Shown here: positions 37,801-51,600 of the stretch, piece after piece
How the letters are laid out: each line of letters opens with the position of its first letter
Position numbering within the stretch: position 1 is the stretch's first letter
Origin: Crotophaga sulcirostris
Taxonomy: Eukaryota; Chordata; Aves; Cuculiformes; Crotophagidae
DNA length: 64,000 bases
Direction: 5' to 3'
Assembly (NCBI GenBank): GCA_013397455.1
Contig: VYZB01000036.1
Coordinates: forward strand, 4,021,183-4,085,182
Notes under the pieces: model-generated
The model's database searches: none
What the model was told of the DNA's origin: nothing
Seen by the model: only the letters and a program-made list of their open reading frames with translations
Translations under genes and position numbers: made by a program

Positions 37801-40800
37801 TGTAATTCTCTCCCTCCTGTTTGCTCCAGGGGGTCTCTATATCCCATTAAGACTTACTATGGTTATACAAAGGTGTATGGATGTTCCTTACTTCATATTA
37901 CAGGGTTAGTAGTGGTTAGAGCAGATTTTTAGGGAATGAGAATTTTGATTCTTTCCTCTTTTGTTATAAGCCAGAGCATTCTACGTTATGTTATGTACTT
38001 CTTTTATATTCCATTTATCCCTTTATTTGAGGTCCTAAGAATGATAGCTACTGCCTGTGGGATTACCAGTGCTTACAGGTGAATTGGCTATGATTATCTG
38101 AAGCAAATTAAAGGCTAACTTGTCCTGCTCTTGCACTAGCTTAAGATCAGGGAAATCCAAAAGCGCTGTTGCAACTAGTCCATGTAAATCTATTGGATTT
38201 TGTTTGGACTAAGCTGTAATGCAGCTTTTGTAGGAATATTAGAATGAGAAATTTCTTGATGTATTATCTGACATGTGACTTGAAGTATAACAAAAAAAAT
38301 TAAGCCAGACAATGAGGAGCAATGAGGTGATTCATCTATCCTTCAATATAGAACAATGTCGTTGAATAAAAAGTATGCTAAATAGTTACTTTATGCACGT
38401 GTTTCTATTATAGAAAAACCTACTTAACAATTATGAATTCTTGATTATTATGTCAAAATCCAAAACCAGACAGACACTTGTTGAATATCTCTTTTGCAAT
38501 ACTAATTCTGTCTATACTGTATAATTTATTCCCAGTCAGCATGTCAATGAATTGGATTCCACAGTAGACTTTTCCAAGCAGCTAAACATACAGGCTTGCT
38601 AAATCATTGGTCCAATTTTTCCTGTTTTAAAATTGACTACAGTTGTGAAATATCCATGATTTCAAATCAGAATGAAGGTACCTAAATTCACAAAATGCAC
38701 TCATCCACCTTAAAAGAGCTAAGCAGCACTTTGGAGGACGTAAGGGATTTAGGAAGGTAGAGTTCCAATATTTGTATAGCTTGTAATGCGTAATGAACTA
38801 CTAAAATTTTCCCTTACAGTAATGGAAAAATTATATGACAACAACTTTTGTGATTATCTTCTTTCAGATTTGAGGTATTTGGGCAATGTGGGGACAGATC
38901 TTCCCTACTGAGGAAACAATGCAGAGTGGGAACTGCCCCTGCCAGTTTCCTCTTGGGAAGTTTTTCCCCCTTTCCTTCCTTGAAAAAGTAAAACATTTGT
39001 TTCACTAGAGAACAATTACAGGATCTGTCTCCAAGAACTCTGAACTCTGAAAGCTGTCAGGAGGCCAGGACATCCCTGTGATGGTGCTTTGCCTTCACGT
39101 TTTCTTTGCTACTGAGCATCTTTTGCTCTTTGTCAGCAGTGTCAGATGAACTATTCTTGCTTAGTATCTGCAGCTGGATTCAAGACCTTGATTCTCAAAT
39201 GGTTTAAAAAAGACATTAAGGAGGTGTAAATGGGAAGAAAGCACTGTTACGTTCCTGTGAGCTAGGTAATGAGATGCTACAAGTCTTGCTTTACCTCAAG
39301 GCTACCTCCTGGCCTGCCCAGCTGGTTTTTGATCACATGCACGTTAAGTATTTACAGTTCCCTGTGCGGGAGCTGGAGGATTAAGATATATACCAGCTTC
39401 TCTTGCCAAGGCTTTTCTGTTTCTGGTCTGTACATCTCTTTACACAGAGTTCTTAAGGGAATGAACTAAGTCTCAGTTATTTTAAAAGATGTTAGAGATT
39501 AAAAAAAGATGCTAGTCAAGTACAGGAATAAATCATGAGGACTGCACATACTTACGTCTACTTTAGTAGAGTACAATTTATTTGCATTGAGTCAAGTCAC
39601 ACAGAGAAGTAAATTTTTCTTCAGCTAAAAGTATTTGTGCAGAAATAGAACATACCTATTATTCATGTCTTATGAGACTTTAATTTCATGGCTGCACAAA
39701 TTTAGCAGGCTATCTCAAGAGTACAAAGGGACTGCACCTAATTCAACAATTCTTTTCCAAAAGAATCCTCTAATGTTATCACCTGATACAATAAAAATCA
39801 GTTTAGAATGGATAGTTTGAACTTTTGATGACATGAAAAACAATTTTGCTAATGAATTTTGCTCCTTTTGATTCAGGACATATTGTTTTACTTAAACATT
39901 ACTGTCCAATACAATAAAAACGGATTATTAGGGGAATATCTACTGTATGTAGTATAACACCTTAATATAACTTCTTAGTAGACCAGATTTGTTCCAAAAT
40001 AATTATCTGAGAAAAAAAAGCAATTACATTGGTGGTGAGTTTGGTCTTTTAAACATTTTATAGCTCTAAAAAAAGGAGTCTGGGTAAAAAGTACTGCTGT
40101 TTGTGTCCATGCTTCAATGGTGTAATTAAAATGCCAAATCTCGACTCTAGTAGACAAAGATTTTAATCTCCTCAAGCATATGTAATAGATACCTCTCACT
40201 TGAATGTGTTCTAGATGACCAGTTGCACCATTTGTGAGGCATTGATGTCTCAACTTCTTCAATAATCAGATGCTTAATGTTCAGGAAAAAAAAAGTAGTA
40301 GTAGACTTTTTTAAAAAAAATCTGCTCATTTAGGTGGAATAAAACAGGTTCTAGGAGTAATTGGAGACTACTTCACTGCCTGTAAGAATTCATCAAGAAA
40401 ATATTTTTGCCTAATGATCCAACTGTGGTTATAAATTACAGCACTATTGTAGTTTCAGCTAACTTTTGTTTCAGCAAAAGAGAAAAAGAAAGGGTGCCTT
40501 AGAAAGAAAAATAATTATCTGGTATTTTAAATAGTATTTTAATAATCTTAAAGATGTGAATTCTAATTACTTTCCATTTGTATCACTGCTTGTCCTCTCA
40601 AAAACATTTGATCAGTTCCCTAAAAGCTGGGGAAATTCCTTATTTTTAAAAAGCAAAGGTGAGCTTTCCAGTACCTTATGTGAGCTATTCATATGATTTA
40701 CAAGAGATCGGAAAAACATGTCAGTGTAAGAAATTCTGCTTAGAACTTTATTCAAATAGTCATGCAAATGTTTTGTTTACACAAATGAAAATAAATGAGA

Positions 40801-43420
40801 ATCTTAATACTAACATAATAACTAAATCTTACTACGTACTGAATTATTTAAAGAAGAAATTTTTGTCAAAAATGAATAGTGAGGTTTGAAAAGTGAGTGA
40901 CGCTTGACCATGCCAGGAATATCTTTGCTGTGTTGAGGACACACAAAGCTGTAAAGCACCTCAGTGAGAAACACAATGGAATGTTAGAGTCACAAACCAG
41001 AATTAAGTACAAAGAAATATATTTCCAGAATTTAACCCCTCTGCATAATTAAATTATTTATTTTATTCACTGAAGGGAAATACTGAAGATTGGCTGTGGA
41101 GACAGCTACTTACACGACTCATGATCTTAGGATGACGAGTATCCAAAAACTTTCACACACCAATGCACACCTCTTTTGGAAAGGATCTTCCTCTTGAAAA
41201 CTATAACATGCTTTTTTAAAGGCTGTTAAGTCAGTTGAATGAAATGTTCATCTAAAAAGTATGCCTACTGATTACTTATCTAGCAGATATAATTTACTAG
41301 TGGCAAACTGTATTCTGAAAAATTATCAACAAACATTATACACCAAAGCATTAACATCTCAGAGCATTTTTCTCCTAGGAATGCACAAAAAAAGAGACTT
41401 TTAAAATGACTTTAGTTAGTCCATTTTAATTTACTAATTCACCTTAATTTATTAAAGAAGTGTTCATGAAGATCACTTGCAGAAGTCACATATGTATTTG
41501 CAAAAGTTGATGTTTGAAATGAGAATATCTATTATTCAATCTAAATTGATTCACTCATAGCATCACAATTGCTATGTATCCAGAGATTTTTTCTTTCCAT
41601 CTGAATGTTTTAAAATTTCCTTTCACATCGAAGATCCAGGGGTTGTAACTACTTCTAGAAATAAGACTGACTTCAAAGTCAGTCAGAAACAAATCCTAGT
41701 TTATGCCTGAGGATCTGCAGAAACCTAGAAAGAACTGGCTTTCCCAGGTGAGTGCCTCTCATGAGCACCCCTCAGGGTGCAGGTGCACAGCCCTACACTT
41801 TTACTGCACTTACATCCTGCTGCCCCATATAGGAAAGGAAAGCCAGCATAAAGGCTGGAAGAGAAGACTGATATGCTACAACAGCTCCCTCAGTTTGGGC
41901 AGCCACCCTACCAGGATGACAGGGCAGTCAGAAAAGTGAGTTTGTGCTATCATCTTGACATGAATTTAGAGAGTTCATAGCAGAGCAGGCTCACGTCTTG
42001 GTAACTAAGCCATTCCTACTTTGGTTTCTGCTGGCTTTCATCTCAGACCTTGGGGGCAGTGGAAGTAGAGTCAGAATGATGTTCAAAACTAAAAAGTAAA
42101 AACTGAACTAGAGCTAATTGACTGAAAGGAAGGAATAGGATGGTTCATAGAGAAAACTATGAAGGTAACTGGAAATGTACTGGAGTAGGAAAAAAAAATG
42201 TTGCTTTTCTTCCAGTTGAACAGTTACCCATTTGTTAGAGTGGGCACTCACTTTTCGAAATAATGTGTTATTGCTTTACACTCAACTTCATGTTGTCTGT
42301 TGCTGGGTGAAAGACACAGGCAGATGCAGATCTTCTGATTGTAAATGAAAGTCTCCTGCATGAGTAGCTATAGTATTTGGCTTTGTTGGATATGGTCTTT
42401 CATCTTCTGTAGCCAATATAATTTAAAACTATAATCAGATATTGTATATTTATAATTCCACATACCTCAAAACTATTTCCAGTTTTAGGTTTTGTCATTA
42501 TTTAACCTAATGGCATACACTGTTGCCAAAATAGAGAGAAACTTATTCACAGTAACAGACAGAAACCTGCAGTTATGCAAGGAATATCCACTTACCCATT
42601 TGCTCCTGCAGATCCTGTAAATCACTTATGTGAACAATGTATGTTTTATTATTAGAGATAAACTGTTACAGGAATGAATGATAATGAATAAAAAATGTTT
42701 AGCTGGGTGTGTAGTCTAACCTTGGTATTCACGAGTTGATGTTTATTATAGCAAAATTATATAATTATTGATTAGAAGAGTTCTGCTTGTGGTATGACTA
42801 AAGCAATAGAAAGAGTTTCGGAAAGTTGTACCCTTTTTAGCAGGGATAGTCTTTATAAAGATATTTCTCCTTTCCTGCATTGGTTCGCTATAATGTACTG
42901 TCATTTTATTAACAAAATATGATTATGAATAGTTAACAATCTTGCCCTCAATCCAATTCTAGTAAAATCACTGATCATTAAAAATATTTTTTAATAATAA
43001 TTCTTAGAGAAAAGATACCATATAAAACCATAAATAATCCTTTAAAATGGGTTATTTACTTTTTTCTGTGAAAAAGAAAGAAAAAGCGATAAGAATATAT
43101 TACAAGATTTTTTTTTCTGTGAAAAAACAATTAATCTCACTGTAATTAACATCATAATGTATTTTTCAATAAGTTTCAGTTTGGAGTATGAAGGGAAAAT
43201 CTGTTGCATGATGTCTCATTTCAGGACTGAAAACTGAGAAAGATATATTTGCTGAACACTAACACTTCAAACAGGATTATTTTTTCCTTTGTAAGATTTC
43301 CACGGCTTTTCCAAAGAAACATAGATCTTGCGTCATCAGGCAGGTTCCAGAACAAGAAACTCATATGTTGCTGAGCTGTTAACATACATTTTTTTAATTT
43401 GCACTTGAGCCAGGTGATTT
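34831..43420. other. Long AT-rich unique stretch, no gene recognised
   Basis: Over 8.5 kb there is no CR1, LTR or SINE that I can recognise and no frame above about 106 codons. The plus and minus frames at 34912-35232 are mutual shadows around a poly-T/poly-A tract. A GC-richer patch at 41690-41945 contains a donor-like CAGGTGAGTG and a 78-codon frame without recognisable motif. The long repeat-poor run is compatible with intergenic or intronic DNA. Confidence 0.5.
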
Positions 43421-43513
43421 TGTTTTGTTGTGGGTTTTTTTTGGGTTTTTTTGTTTGCTTGTTTGTTTGGGTTTTTTTTGTTTGTTTATTTGTTTGTTTG
43501 GTTGGTTTTTTGT
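43421..43513. repeat. (GTTT)n / G-T-rich simple repeat
   Basis: Imperfect GTTT, GGGTTTTTT and GTTTGGTTGG units over about 90 bases. The frames on both strands across it, including the lysine- and threonine-rich minus frame at 43221-43589, are repeat products. Confidence 0.88.
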
Positions 43514-44150
43514 CTTTTATAATCCTATTGAAGCCAAGGGAATACTCTATAGAAGAAAGTGACTTTGCAATAGTCCAGGCTTCCATCATCTATTTGTGAG
43601 TCAGCTGATCCTTGCTTCATAGGAAAACATTCAGTCACCTCCCTCCCAAAGCTTTGCCAAGTCAGATTTTATTTTGGTGTAAATAGTGATGTTATTGAGT
43701 AGCAAATAATCACTACACCCCTTGTGAAACCTGTAAGTCAGTAGTTTCTCATAGGAAGGCTAATTGATGCCTTCTCCTTTCTTTAACTAGAAAAATTGCC
43801 CATGAGTCCCCCTTGCACACACATACATGCATATACTTATTTCTATGCCACATCTTTTAGAATTAGAAGACTACAACATTAAAATAAAATTTTAAAAAAT
43901 TAACTAAAAATTGAATGAAATAATTTCACATGGACTTAAGAGAAATGTGAAGGTTTTGACGAAGGATTTTGACATAGATTGGTCTGGTGAAAGGAAAGGA
44001 GCTAACTCTAATAGAGGAGACACTTTGGACTGAAAGAGGGTGAAGAAAGATAGCCCCAGGCTGGGAAGAGTGATGGGCCTGTAGGACAAAGCAAGTTGGG
44101 GTAAGATCTCAGGAATCGAAGGGATGGTATTTCTAGAGAGCAAGGAACTG
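43514..44150. other. Unique DNA, nothing recognised
   Basis: AT-rich left part and a purine-rich right part (about 43980-44150). No gene or repeat is recognised. Confidence 0.5.
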
Positions 44151-44204
44151 AATCACAGACTGGCCTAGGCTGTAAGTGACCTATAGTCCCACCCTGTGTT
44201 AGGG
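44151..44204 (-). mobile_element. CR1 LINE 3' end, split by an LTR
   Basis: AATCACAGACTGGCCTAGGC, then TGTAAGTGACCTATAGTCCC, matches the antisense of the CR1 3' terminus. The match breaks at the TGTC of an LTR and resumes at about 44378, so this is the left half of one interrupted CR1. Confidence 0.75.
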
Positions 44205-44370
44205 TGTCGCGGTTTAGTCCCAGATGCTAAGCACCACATAGCAGCTTGCTCACCTCCCCACCCCAACCCAGCCCAAGAGGCATGGGGGGCAGGATGAAAA
44301 ACTTATCAGTTGAGATAAAGACAGGTTAATAAGAGAACAAAAGGGAGAGAGAATAATAATGATCAGGACA
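44205..44370 (-). mobile_element. Internally deleted avian ERV LTR inside CR1
   Basis: The plus strand starts TGTCGCGGTTTAGTCCCAG and runs through CTAAGCACCACATAGCAGC, a run of Cs, and GTTGAGATAAAGACAGGTTA. This is the antisense of the 3' portion of a widespread avian ERV LTR. It stops after about 160 bases at ATCAGGACA, which resembles the other end of that LTR (CCAGGACA). Most of the promoter half (U3) is therefore missing. A seven-base repeat GTGTTAG lies at 44196-44202 and 44377-44383 around the insert, close to but not exactly at the termini. Confidence 0.7.
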
Positions 44371-44377
44371 AGATTAG

Positions 44378-44445
44378 TGTTAGACCAAGTTGCTCAGGGC
44401 TTCCTTGGTCAGGAAGTGTTGAATCTGAACACTTCTAACCTGGAC
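44378..44445 (-). mobile_element. CR1 LINE, second half after the LTR
   Basis: GTTAGACCAAGTTGCTCAGG, followed later by GAACACTTCTAACC, matches the CR1 antisense phrase 'CTAGACCAGGTTGCTCA...GAACACTTCCAGGG', which is the next part of the element begun at 44151. Sequence beyond about 44445 is too diverged to assign. Confidence 0.65.
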
Positions 44446-45799
44446 CTGTTGTGAGGCGAAGCTGTGAATTTACGTGGAAACCTCTTCTCCTCTGTAAGGG
44501 AATGTAATTCTTCCCTAACTCTTCAGCATCCCAAGACGTATGAGTACAACACTGCTGTGCTTCTGGCCTCATGTTGTTTCTTTTGCTAGAAGAAATGGAC
44601 GCTTTTAGTTAGAATGTCATAATAGTATTGCAACATAAAAAAATACCCAAACAAACCCCAAACCAAAATAATATACTAGACTTTGCCAGTAAAATTTCTA
44701 ACCTACCTAAGAGAAAAATATTCAGTCTCCTAAAGGGAACTGCATTTGAATAAAATGTCAGTTTTCCATGTTTTTGAAAACTGGTAAAGTAGAGGCAATG
44801 AGAAGAGGTTGTAATAGCTGTCAGAAGATTGAACTACACCAAAGACCCCCAAAGTGTATGAAATAGCGACAGACACTGCAAGAATCATGACAAAGCTGAC
44901 AGAGACACAATACAAGCAATTTACTGATTATCCTGGAAAGATAAGAAAGCACCTGCTGCTTGCTGAAGTCCACTACGCATGAGTATTACAGAAAAAAAGT
45001 CTTCTCATCTGCTTGTATTTATTTTATTTCATGATGCACATCCCTATAATTTTCACGTTAAGAAGCTCATACCACAAGACAATTTGATACATACCTTTTT
45101 TCCATACAGAATGTTACAAATAAAGATTATGTAAATTTATTATTCTAAGAAAAAGAGCCTTCTAAAATTCTGATTTGAACAAGATCATCTATATGGAACC
45201 ATTTTAACTCATCTCCCTTTTTTGGAGATAGCATGCTACTTTTAGCATAACTTGAATAAAGGGTGTGCTTATGGATTTTTCACTTAAATGACAAAATTAG
45301 AAGGAAATAAAAAAAATAGGTTAAGGATATCTGCAGGCTGGATTTTGATACCCATATTTGTCTCAGGTGATGATTATTTCCACAAATCCAGTGCTGCTGG
45401 GAAATCTATTAGAGCATAGTTCTGTAACTCATGGGTGAATAAGGATAACAGCATCTAGTCACTGTTCAACAAATGTGAAAACATTTTACTTTAATATATT
45501 TGAAGCAGAAAAATGTAGCAAAAAAAAAGATAAACTTGCTTCCATGAGTACAATCTGGACATGTGTTTTGACCTTGGATACTACTAGTTTTTTGTAAGTA
45601 GCATTTTTAGGACCCTGTCTAGCCCAGCCCTATGGGACTCATTTTACTACTAGCGAACAATCTTTAATCACAGTGGTATTTAATGATATTCTTGGCCTTT
45701 ACTATGTGAGTAATATGATGAAACCAAGGATCCCTTACTGCTAAATTTACGTAGGGAACTGTACTAGGTGTCAGTGCCCAGGTGTTGGGCCACACATAC
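44446..45799. other. AT-rich unique DNA, nothing recognised
   Basis: Short frames only, no repeat family recognised. Confidence 0.5.
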
Positions 45800-46085
45800 T
45801 GGTGTCATTGTCAAATTTACTGAGGTTACATTTAATCCCAGAGTCCATATCTCAGACAAAGCTGTTGTCAATACCAAGCCCTGGGGCATGTCACTCATCA
45901 CTGGTTTCCTCTTGGACACAGCTGTTGATCACAACTCTTTGAATGCAACCATCCAGCCAGCTCGTTATCCACTGAATGTGGATCTCCATCCACCAAATCT
46001 ATGTCTCTCCAATTTAGAGACAAGAATATTGTGTGGGACTGTGTCGAATGCTTTGCAACAAGTCCAGGTAGATGATGTCAGTTAC
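45800..46085 (-). mobile_element. CR1 LINE internal fragment (end of ORF2 region)
   Basis: Antisense CR1 phrases in order: TCAAATTTACTGAGGTTACA, AAGCCCTGGGGCATGTCACT, ATCACAACTCTTTGAATGCA, ACCATCCAGCCAGCTCGTTA, ACTGTGTCGAATGCTTTGCA and AAGTCCAGGTAGATGATGTC. In intact elements this part encodes the C-terminal side of the reverse-transcriptase polyprotein. The sense frame is broken. The 107-codon plus frame at 45768-46091 is an antisense artefact. Neither the 3' end nor an intact 5' end is present. Confidence 0.8.
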
Positions 46086-48620
46086 TCTTGATCATGAGGG
46101 ATTATGCTTTTGGGCACACAGTTATGGAAAATGCAGGCTGGCTTTTCGGTGCCGCTATGCTTATGACTACATAGCTGCCATTGAATGCCTTTATGTGCTG
46201 GCACAAAGTACTTGCTGTGGTGCTATTGTACTTGATTCTGTGTTATTCCTGCCTTGGCAATGCCCTCAATCTATCAAAACAGGCATACATTACAAATTGC
46301 ACAATGAATTTTTATAAATCAGATTTGTTCATTGACTTAGAGAAAAGATTGGCTTAGATGATGTGTTCCTTATCTTACTTCCACAGGCACTAAATGCCTC
46401 CCCAGCACAACTGATACCTTATTTTTAATATATTATTGTTATTATTCATGTTACTGTGCTGCCCAAGAGCTAACGCAGCTCTTCTCTGTTGAGCAGTTTT
46501 CTTCATTCCAGATATTATGCATACAATAGCAGACATTCACTTGAGGAGCTTATAGTAGGGATTACAGAGGCTCGAGATACCATATAAGAGGTACGACAAA
46601 CTGTCTGAATCTGAGGTTTACCTAAAGTCAACTCAATTATATATCCCCTCGTTTACAGTAAGTCTTCTGTTATACCATCTGACATTGGTGTGAACATCCA
46701 CACCAATTCCACAGCCAATTTCAGTAAAAGGCATGACATGCAAAGATGGTGGTGGCACGAGTAAATGATCTCTTTTGCACTCTTTATTGTTTTTTTCTCT
46801 GTTTTTAAATATGAATGAATACATATGCATTGATAGATACTTTAAACTGGAAATATGTTTAAAGCTCTTGAATTTAATCCTGTGTTCTGTTTTCTAGGGC
46901 ACTGTAATCAACAGGAGTTCTGCCATTCATTGATTAATATTACAGTAGCATGAAATCCATGATCATGTATTTATCATAAGTTGGAATTAGAAATGACAGA
47001 ATATAACATTGTAATTTTATCTTTGTCTTTGTCTTTCTAAGTAAAAACAAGAACAGTTATTAAGATCCTGGAAAAGCACAATTGTTCAAAGTCAGGCAAA
47101 TAAACATATAAAAGGGTTGTAAAAGATAAGAATTGTTATAACCAATAAACAAATTCTTCATCAGTATTAGCCGACTACCTATAAATCTGCTTAATCTTTT
47201 TAAAAAAGTACTTGTCAAATAAACCATCTAAATTTATAAGTGAATTATTTTCTGCTGTACTGGAAACACAGTAGAGAACATCCAAAACTTTGCACAACTT
47301 AAATGATTTTTACCGGAGACTGCATGAGACTAGAAGTTTTTCTTCTGCATTCTCTTGGGCATAATAATAAAACACACAAGTACTTTTATTTCCTGTAATG
47401 TCTCACAATATATCTAGAGTGAACCTTAAATTAGACTTTTTTGGGAACCGAAATTACACTTGTCCTCCTGATTAAGTATTTCTTTCTTCCTCCTTCTCCA
47501 TGAAGTTATTGGAAGTAATGGTTAAATCTAAGAATGGGAGTCATCCATTCTAAGTTGAGAAGTCATCCCTAACAATGGATTATTTTACATGCAACATTAT
47601 CTTAATTTTCTTATTCATGCCAGCAAGCAGAATAATGAGAAAAAATCTTTTACTACATCTGTTATAAAAACTGCTAGCTATCAAATTAATCAAGCAGAAG
47701 GTAGAGAACTGTTCTAAACTACAAATGGTTCAAGTACACGGCAAATGTGTAATATAGTTTTTATCAATTATCTTTCATCAATTATCTGTACAAACAAAGG
47801 GTGGGGAATACAACACTTATGAGTTTTCTATAGAGTAGCTATCCGAAATATTAGGGGGTTGTGTTGTTTTCATAGTAATGTTCTTCTCTAGATTTACTGT
47901 TTGTTACAAAAATATTTTGATTTATTCTTTTACACTTGTGAATCTCAGTAAGTGCCATTAAAGATTTTGTGTGTATTTGATACTTTTAATGATAGGCAAT
48001 GCAATCCTTAAAGCAGAGACACATATCAATGTTCCAATAAATTTAAATATTGTGATTTTCTGCTCTTGATGTCCATGTTAAACAAGAAAGGAAAGGAACA
48101 ATTCTCCTTCCCTCCTTTTTTGCTTAGCTCCAGGTTGGTTCAGCTCTTACTGTATGAAAGGCAAATATTTTATGATAACCAGAAGTAAATGTTTTTACAT
48201 TTGTGTAATGTGCTTATGTCATGTAATCCTTCTCTATTGAGCTGTAGTTTTCTATAAGATTAAGGAAGATTCATGTATCTGTGCTCCCTTATCTGGTAAT
48301 TCACTGATATCAGTTGGAGAACATTATTTTATCTTTTCCATCACATTACTCATTGTTAAACAGTGATATGTTTTGTAAGCCATGGATTATATTTGAATCA
48401 AAGTGTAAAGCACAATTTATATTTCCATGAGATATAAACCAAAGGCCTGGGAGATCTCATTATACATAAAACCTGTCTGATGAAACAAAAATTTTCCGAA
48501 ATAGTTATTGCCAATGATTTCTCTATGAGTAAAAATAGTTAGGTTTTGCAAGGATTAGTTGTAACCCTCCAGATAGAAGAATGTTATGGTAACAACAAAA
48601 TACTTATCGTTTATGGAGTT
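46086..48620. other. AT-rich unique DNA, nothing recognised
   Basis: The 81-codon plus frame at 46072-46317 has no motif. No repeats are recognised. Confidence 0.5.
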
Positions 48621-48670
48621 ATTTAAATTTAGGTACAAAGAAATTAAGCGACTTAGTGTCATTACAGCAT
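48621..48670 (-). repeat. MIR-like SINE remnant
   Basis: ATTTAGGTACAAAGAAATTA, then AGCGACTTAGTGTCATTACA, parallels the antisense MIR core 'CTGAGGCACAGAGAGGTTAAGTGACTTGCCCAAGGTCACAC' with many substitutions. Assignment is by eye and tentative. Confidence 0.35.
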
Positions 48671-51600
48671 AAACATAAATACTTTTTTGTCAGTTTTGGA
48701 AGCTTTTTTTTCTTTATATGATGAGATGCTGTAGGATGCTGAGGGTAGAGAACTAATTCAAGCAATATGTGGCATGCAGTATGCAGAAGCCTCATAAAGA
48801 GAACTCAGTACAGAACTTCACTGACTTTACCTGAAACTTTATGAGAGTTTCCCAGTATGTTTGTTTTAAGGAGTATAAACTCCCAATTCCTATTTTACTT
48901 GGGCTAATTTATTGGGATTTTTACTGAGGTCAGATGAAATTCATTATTTATCATGATTTCATTTACAAGCAGGTGAAATTTACTGGATTTAACTAAGTTT
49001 CTGTTTGAGGTTTTGTGTTCTTTTAATTCAGCAACTTCAACTTAAAGTAAGAGTTAGAAAAGCAAAATTACAGAAGCAAAGGACAACACACAGTCATATA
49101 GACTTGGAGAGAAAAATATAAATCAAAGACCACTTTAACAAATTAGGTGAAAAAACTGCAAGAGATAGGCAATGTCACATGAAAGAAATGAACATTTTTA
49201 TTAAAGATTAACAAAACCAAGCTTCAACACCTGTTTTATAATGACATGATTATTTTGGACATCTCTCTCTTCCAAAAATAATATCTTAATGTCCATCTAA
49301 ATGACATCAAGGTAGATAACTTAGCTCAATTGATCAAATATATGCTATTGTATTCAACGATGACACATACGTGTTTAAAATTAAGACTGTACATCAGGGC
49401 ATTGCATAATCTATTAAATTGCAGGTTTTTGAACTTTTCTAAACAACTGTTTCTATCTCTGCCTCAGGTCCACATCTGTAGAGAACAGCTCCTTTCCTGC
49501 CAGCAGTGCTCTTCAGATACCAAATATTTAGAGTTAACTAACAAATTATACAGAGCAGATGAAGTACAGAGATGTCACAAAACTTTTATGTGTTTTCAGT
49601 ATGGGTCTTGGTTTGTGTTGAGGCTGTAGTAATCGTGTTTTTATTCTCACTGCAAATTCACAATGGGTGGGATCTAATCTATACAAATTCTGACAAAATT
49701 TGATTGTAGGCGAATAAAAATCCTTTCAAGTCTAGAGAGCTCTTCAACCTATTTGTCTGATCAGGAGGTATCAAATTCATCAGATACTAGTCATTTGTGA
49801 ATGCTCCAGGGTGTCTTTTCCAGGGACTTGAGCGTTTCTTTTACCACGAGTTCCGTTGTCAGGCAAATTAAGGAGAAACCAGCCCACTCCAGTACTGAGA
49901 AGAAGAAGTAAGACTGTGGAGGCTGAAGTGTAAATTACAAAAAGGAAAAAGAACAGATGAACAAAAAAATAGACTCTAGTCTAGTGGTTAGGACATTGAA
50001 GAAGAAACAGTGCATTTACTGCGGAGTGACATACCAAATACTGATTAGATATTCTAAAAAAATGACAGAGTGGTCAGAGGTTTTTTATTTGAAATGTGGA
50101 GGAAATTAAACTTTATTTAATTTTGGAGAATGTGAGCTATTGCATTCCATCACACATGAAAAATATAGTTGTGGTTGTTTTGTATTTGCTTACTGATGGA
50201 AAACCTTTTGAATGTTATTTCGGATTTTTTTTTTTAAATATCATTGGGCATGTAGACTTTTCAAAATTAAACTACTGCATGTCTTAGACTGGTGTCTGGT
50301 TTATTTGAGATGACTGATTTCTTTGTTGTGTAATATCTGAATATGTGTCATCTTTGAAAAAGTAAATCAAATCTAATATCCCTTTGGTAGCATGCTTCAA
50401 TATACTTGAAATTTCAGCTTCAGTCACTATTGCACAATTCCTTACGTAACTATATTTCTTTTCCCCACAGCTGAGACTATTTTGGAATTATTCTATACAG
50501 GCTTTAGATAATAATAAAAACATTATTCATGAATTTATTTCTTTAGAAGTACCAAAGACAATTTTCCTGTGACCTAGCCAGGGATCCGTGCTTTTATATG
50601 AATTAGAACAAATATAAGGGGAATTGGTGCATACAGAAATAATCTATTAGGCAGAGACTCTCCATTTCATCTGTAAGCAAAGATTCAAGCTGTCGTTCTG
50701 GTTCAGGCATACTACAGTGGTATGGAGGAGACTGGTATTTCTCATTAACTCCTTCGATCTTGGTGAGAGTCTGGCTTGCTGGTAACTAACCTGTGCTCCA
50801 TCTTCAATGTAATAATCTCTTTTCCCATCTTTTAACTGTTTTGTTCATTGAATTTATAAATGCTTTGACTTAAGAATGAACATACTTATATACAGCAAAG
50901 AGCAGTGAGGTCTTCAAGGAACTATTGTAATAATATGGACAGCGAGAGGGAGGAAACTAGTCTTCAAATAAGATCCCTGTATCATCTATGGTGGATGTTA
51001 CTTGCTTCAGCTCAGAAAGGAAGTTAGGATAGCAAAGAATCCTAGAAAATGGAACAAAATTAGGATTATTCACAACTTTAGTATAAAGCATCCTCTTTTA
51101 CTCCTTAAGGAGCATGGATTTTTATGACCTTCTGCTAAAAAAAGTTGAGAGGATCCAGTGTTAGAGGCACTCAATGTTGCTTCTGTAACTTCCTAATATA
51201 CAGGGGATTCCTGCTCTAGCCTGTACACAGAACTGCTTGGATATATCCAAGTATCTTCTAAAGACTCAGAAAATGTAATAAAACACACAGACAGAGAAAA
51301 AAATTCCCTTGGATATAGAAGATAATAAAATCCTCTGATTTCTTGGCATGATCTAGTATTGACATTACTACAACAGTGGTAGCAAGGATATTGGCACTGC
51401 TTGAACTGAAAATAGAATACCAGAAGGAGTTGGTGTATAACTGTTTATAGGTTGGCCAAGAGAAAGTAAAAAGCTTCTGTATAAGAGGAAGTGGGCAATT
51501 GAAGAATGGTCGAAGAGGTCACGACAACCAGTGGCAGTGAAAGTTTGGCTTCCCTGCACTCTGCAGCACTCACTGTGCTCACCTGTACTCAGGAATGAAT

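Noticed and set aside
41690..41945. Possible exon with a donor-like CAGGTGAGTG and a 78-codon frame
   Set aside because: No convincing acceptor upstream and the frame reads through the donor; no recognisable peptide.
43221..43599. Frames of 122 (minus) and 66 (plus) codons
   Set aside because: Low-complexity translation of the GTTT-rich simple repeat and AT-rich flanks.
45768..46091. 107-codon plus-strand frame
   Set aside because: Antisense reading of a CR1 fragment.
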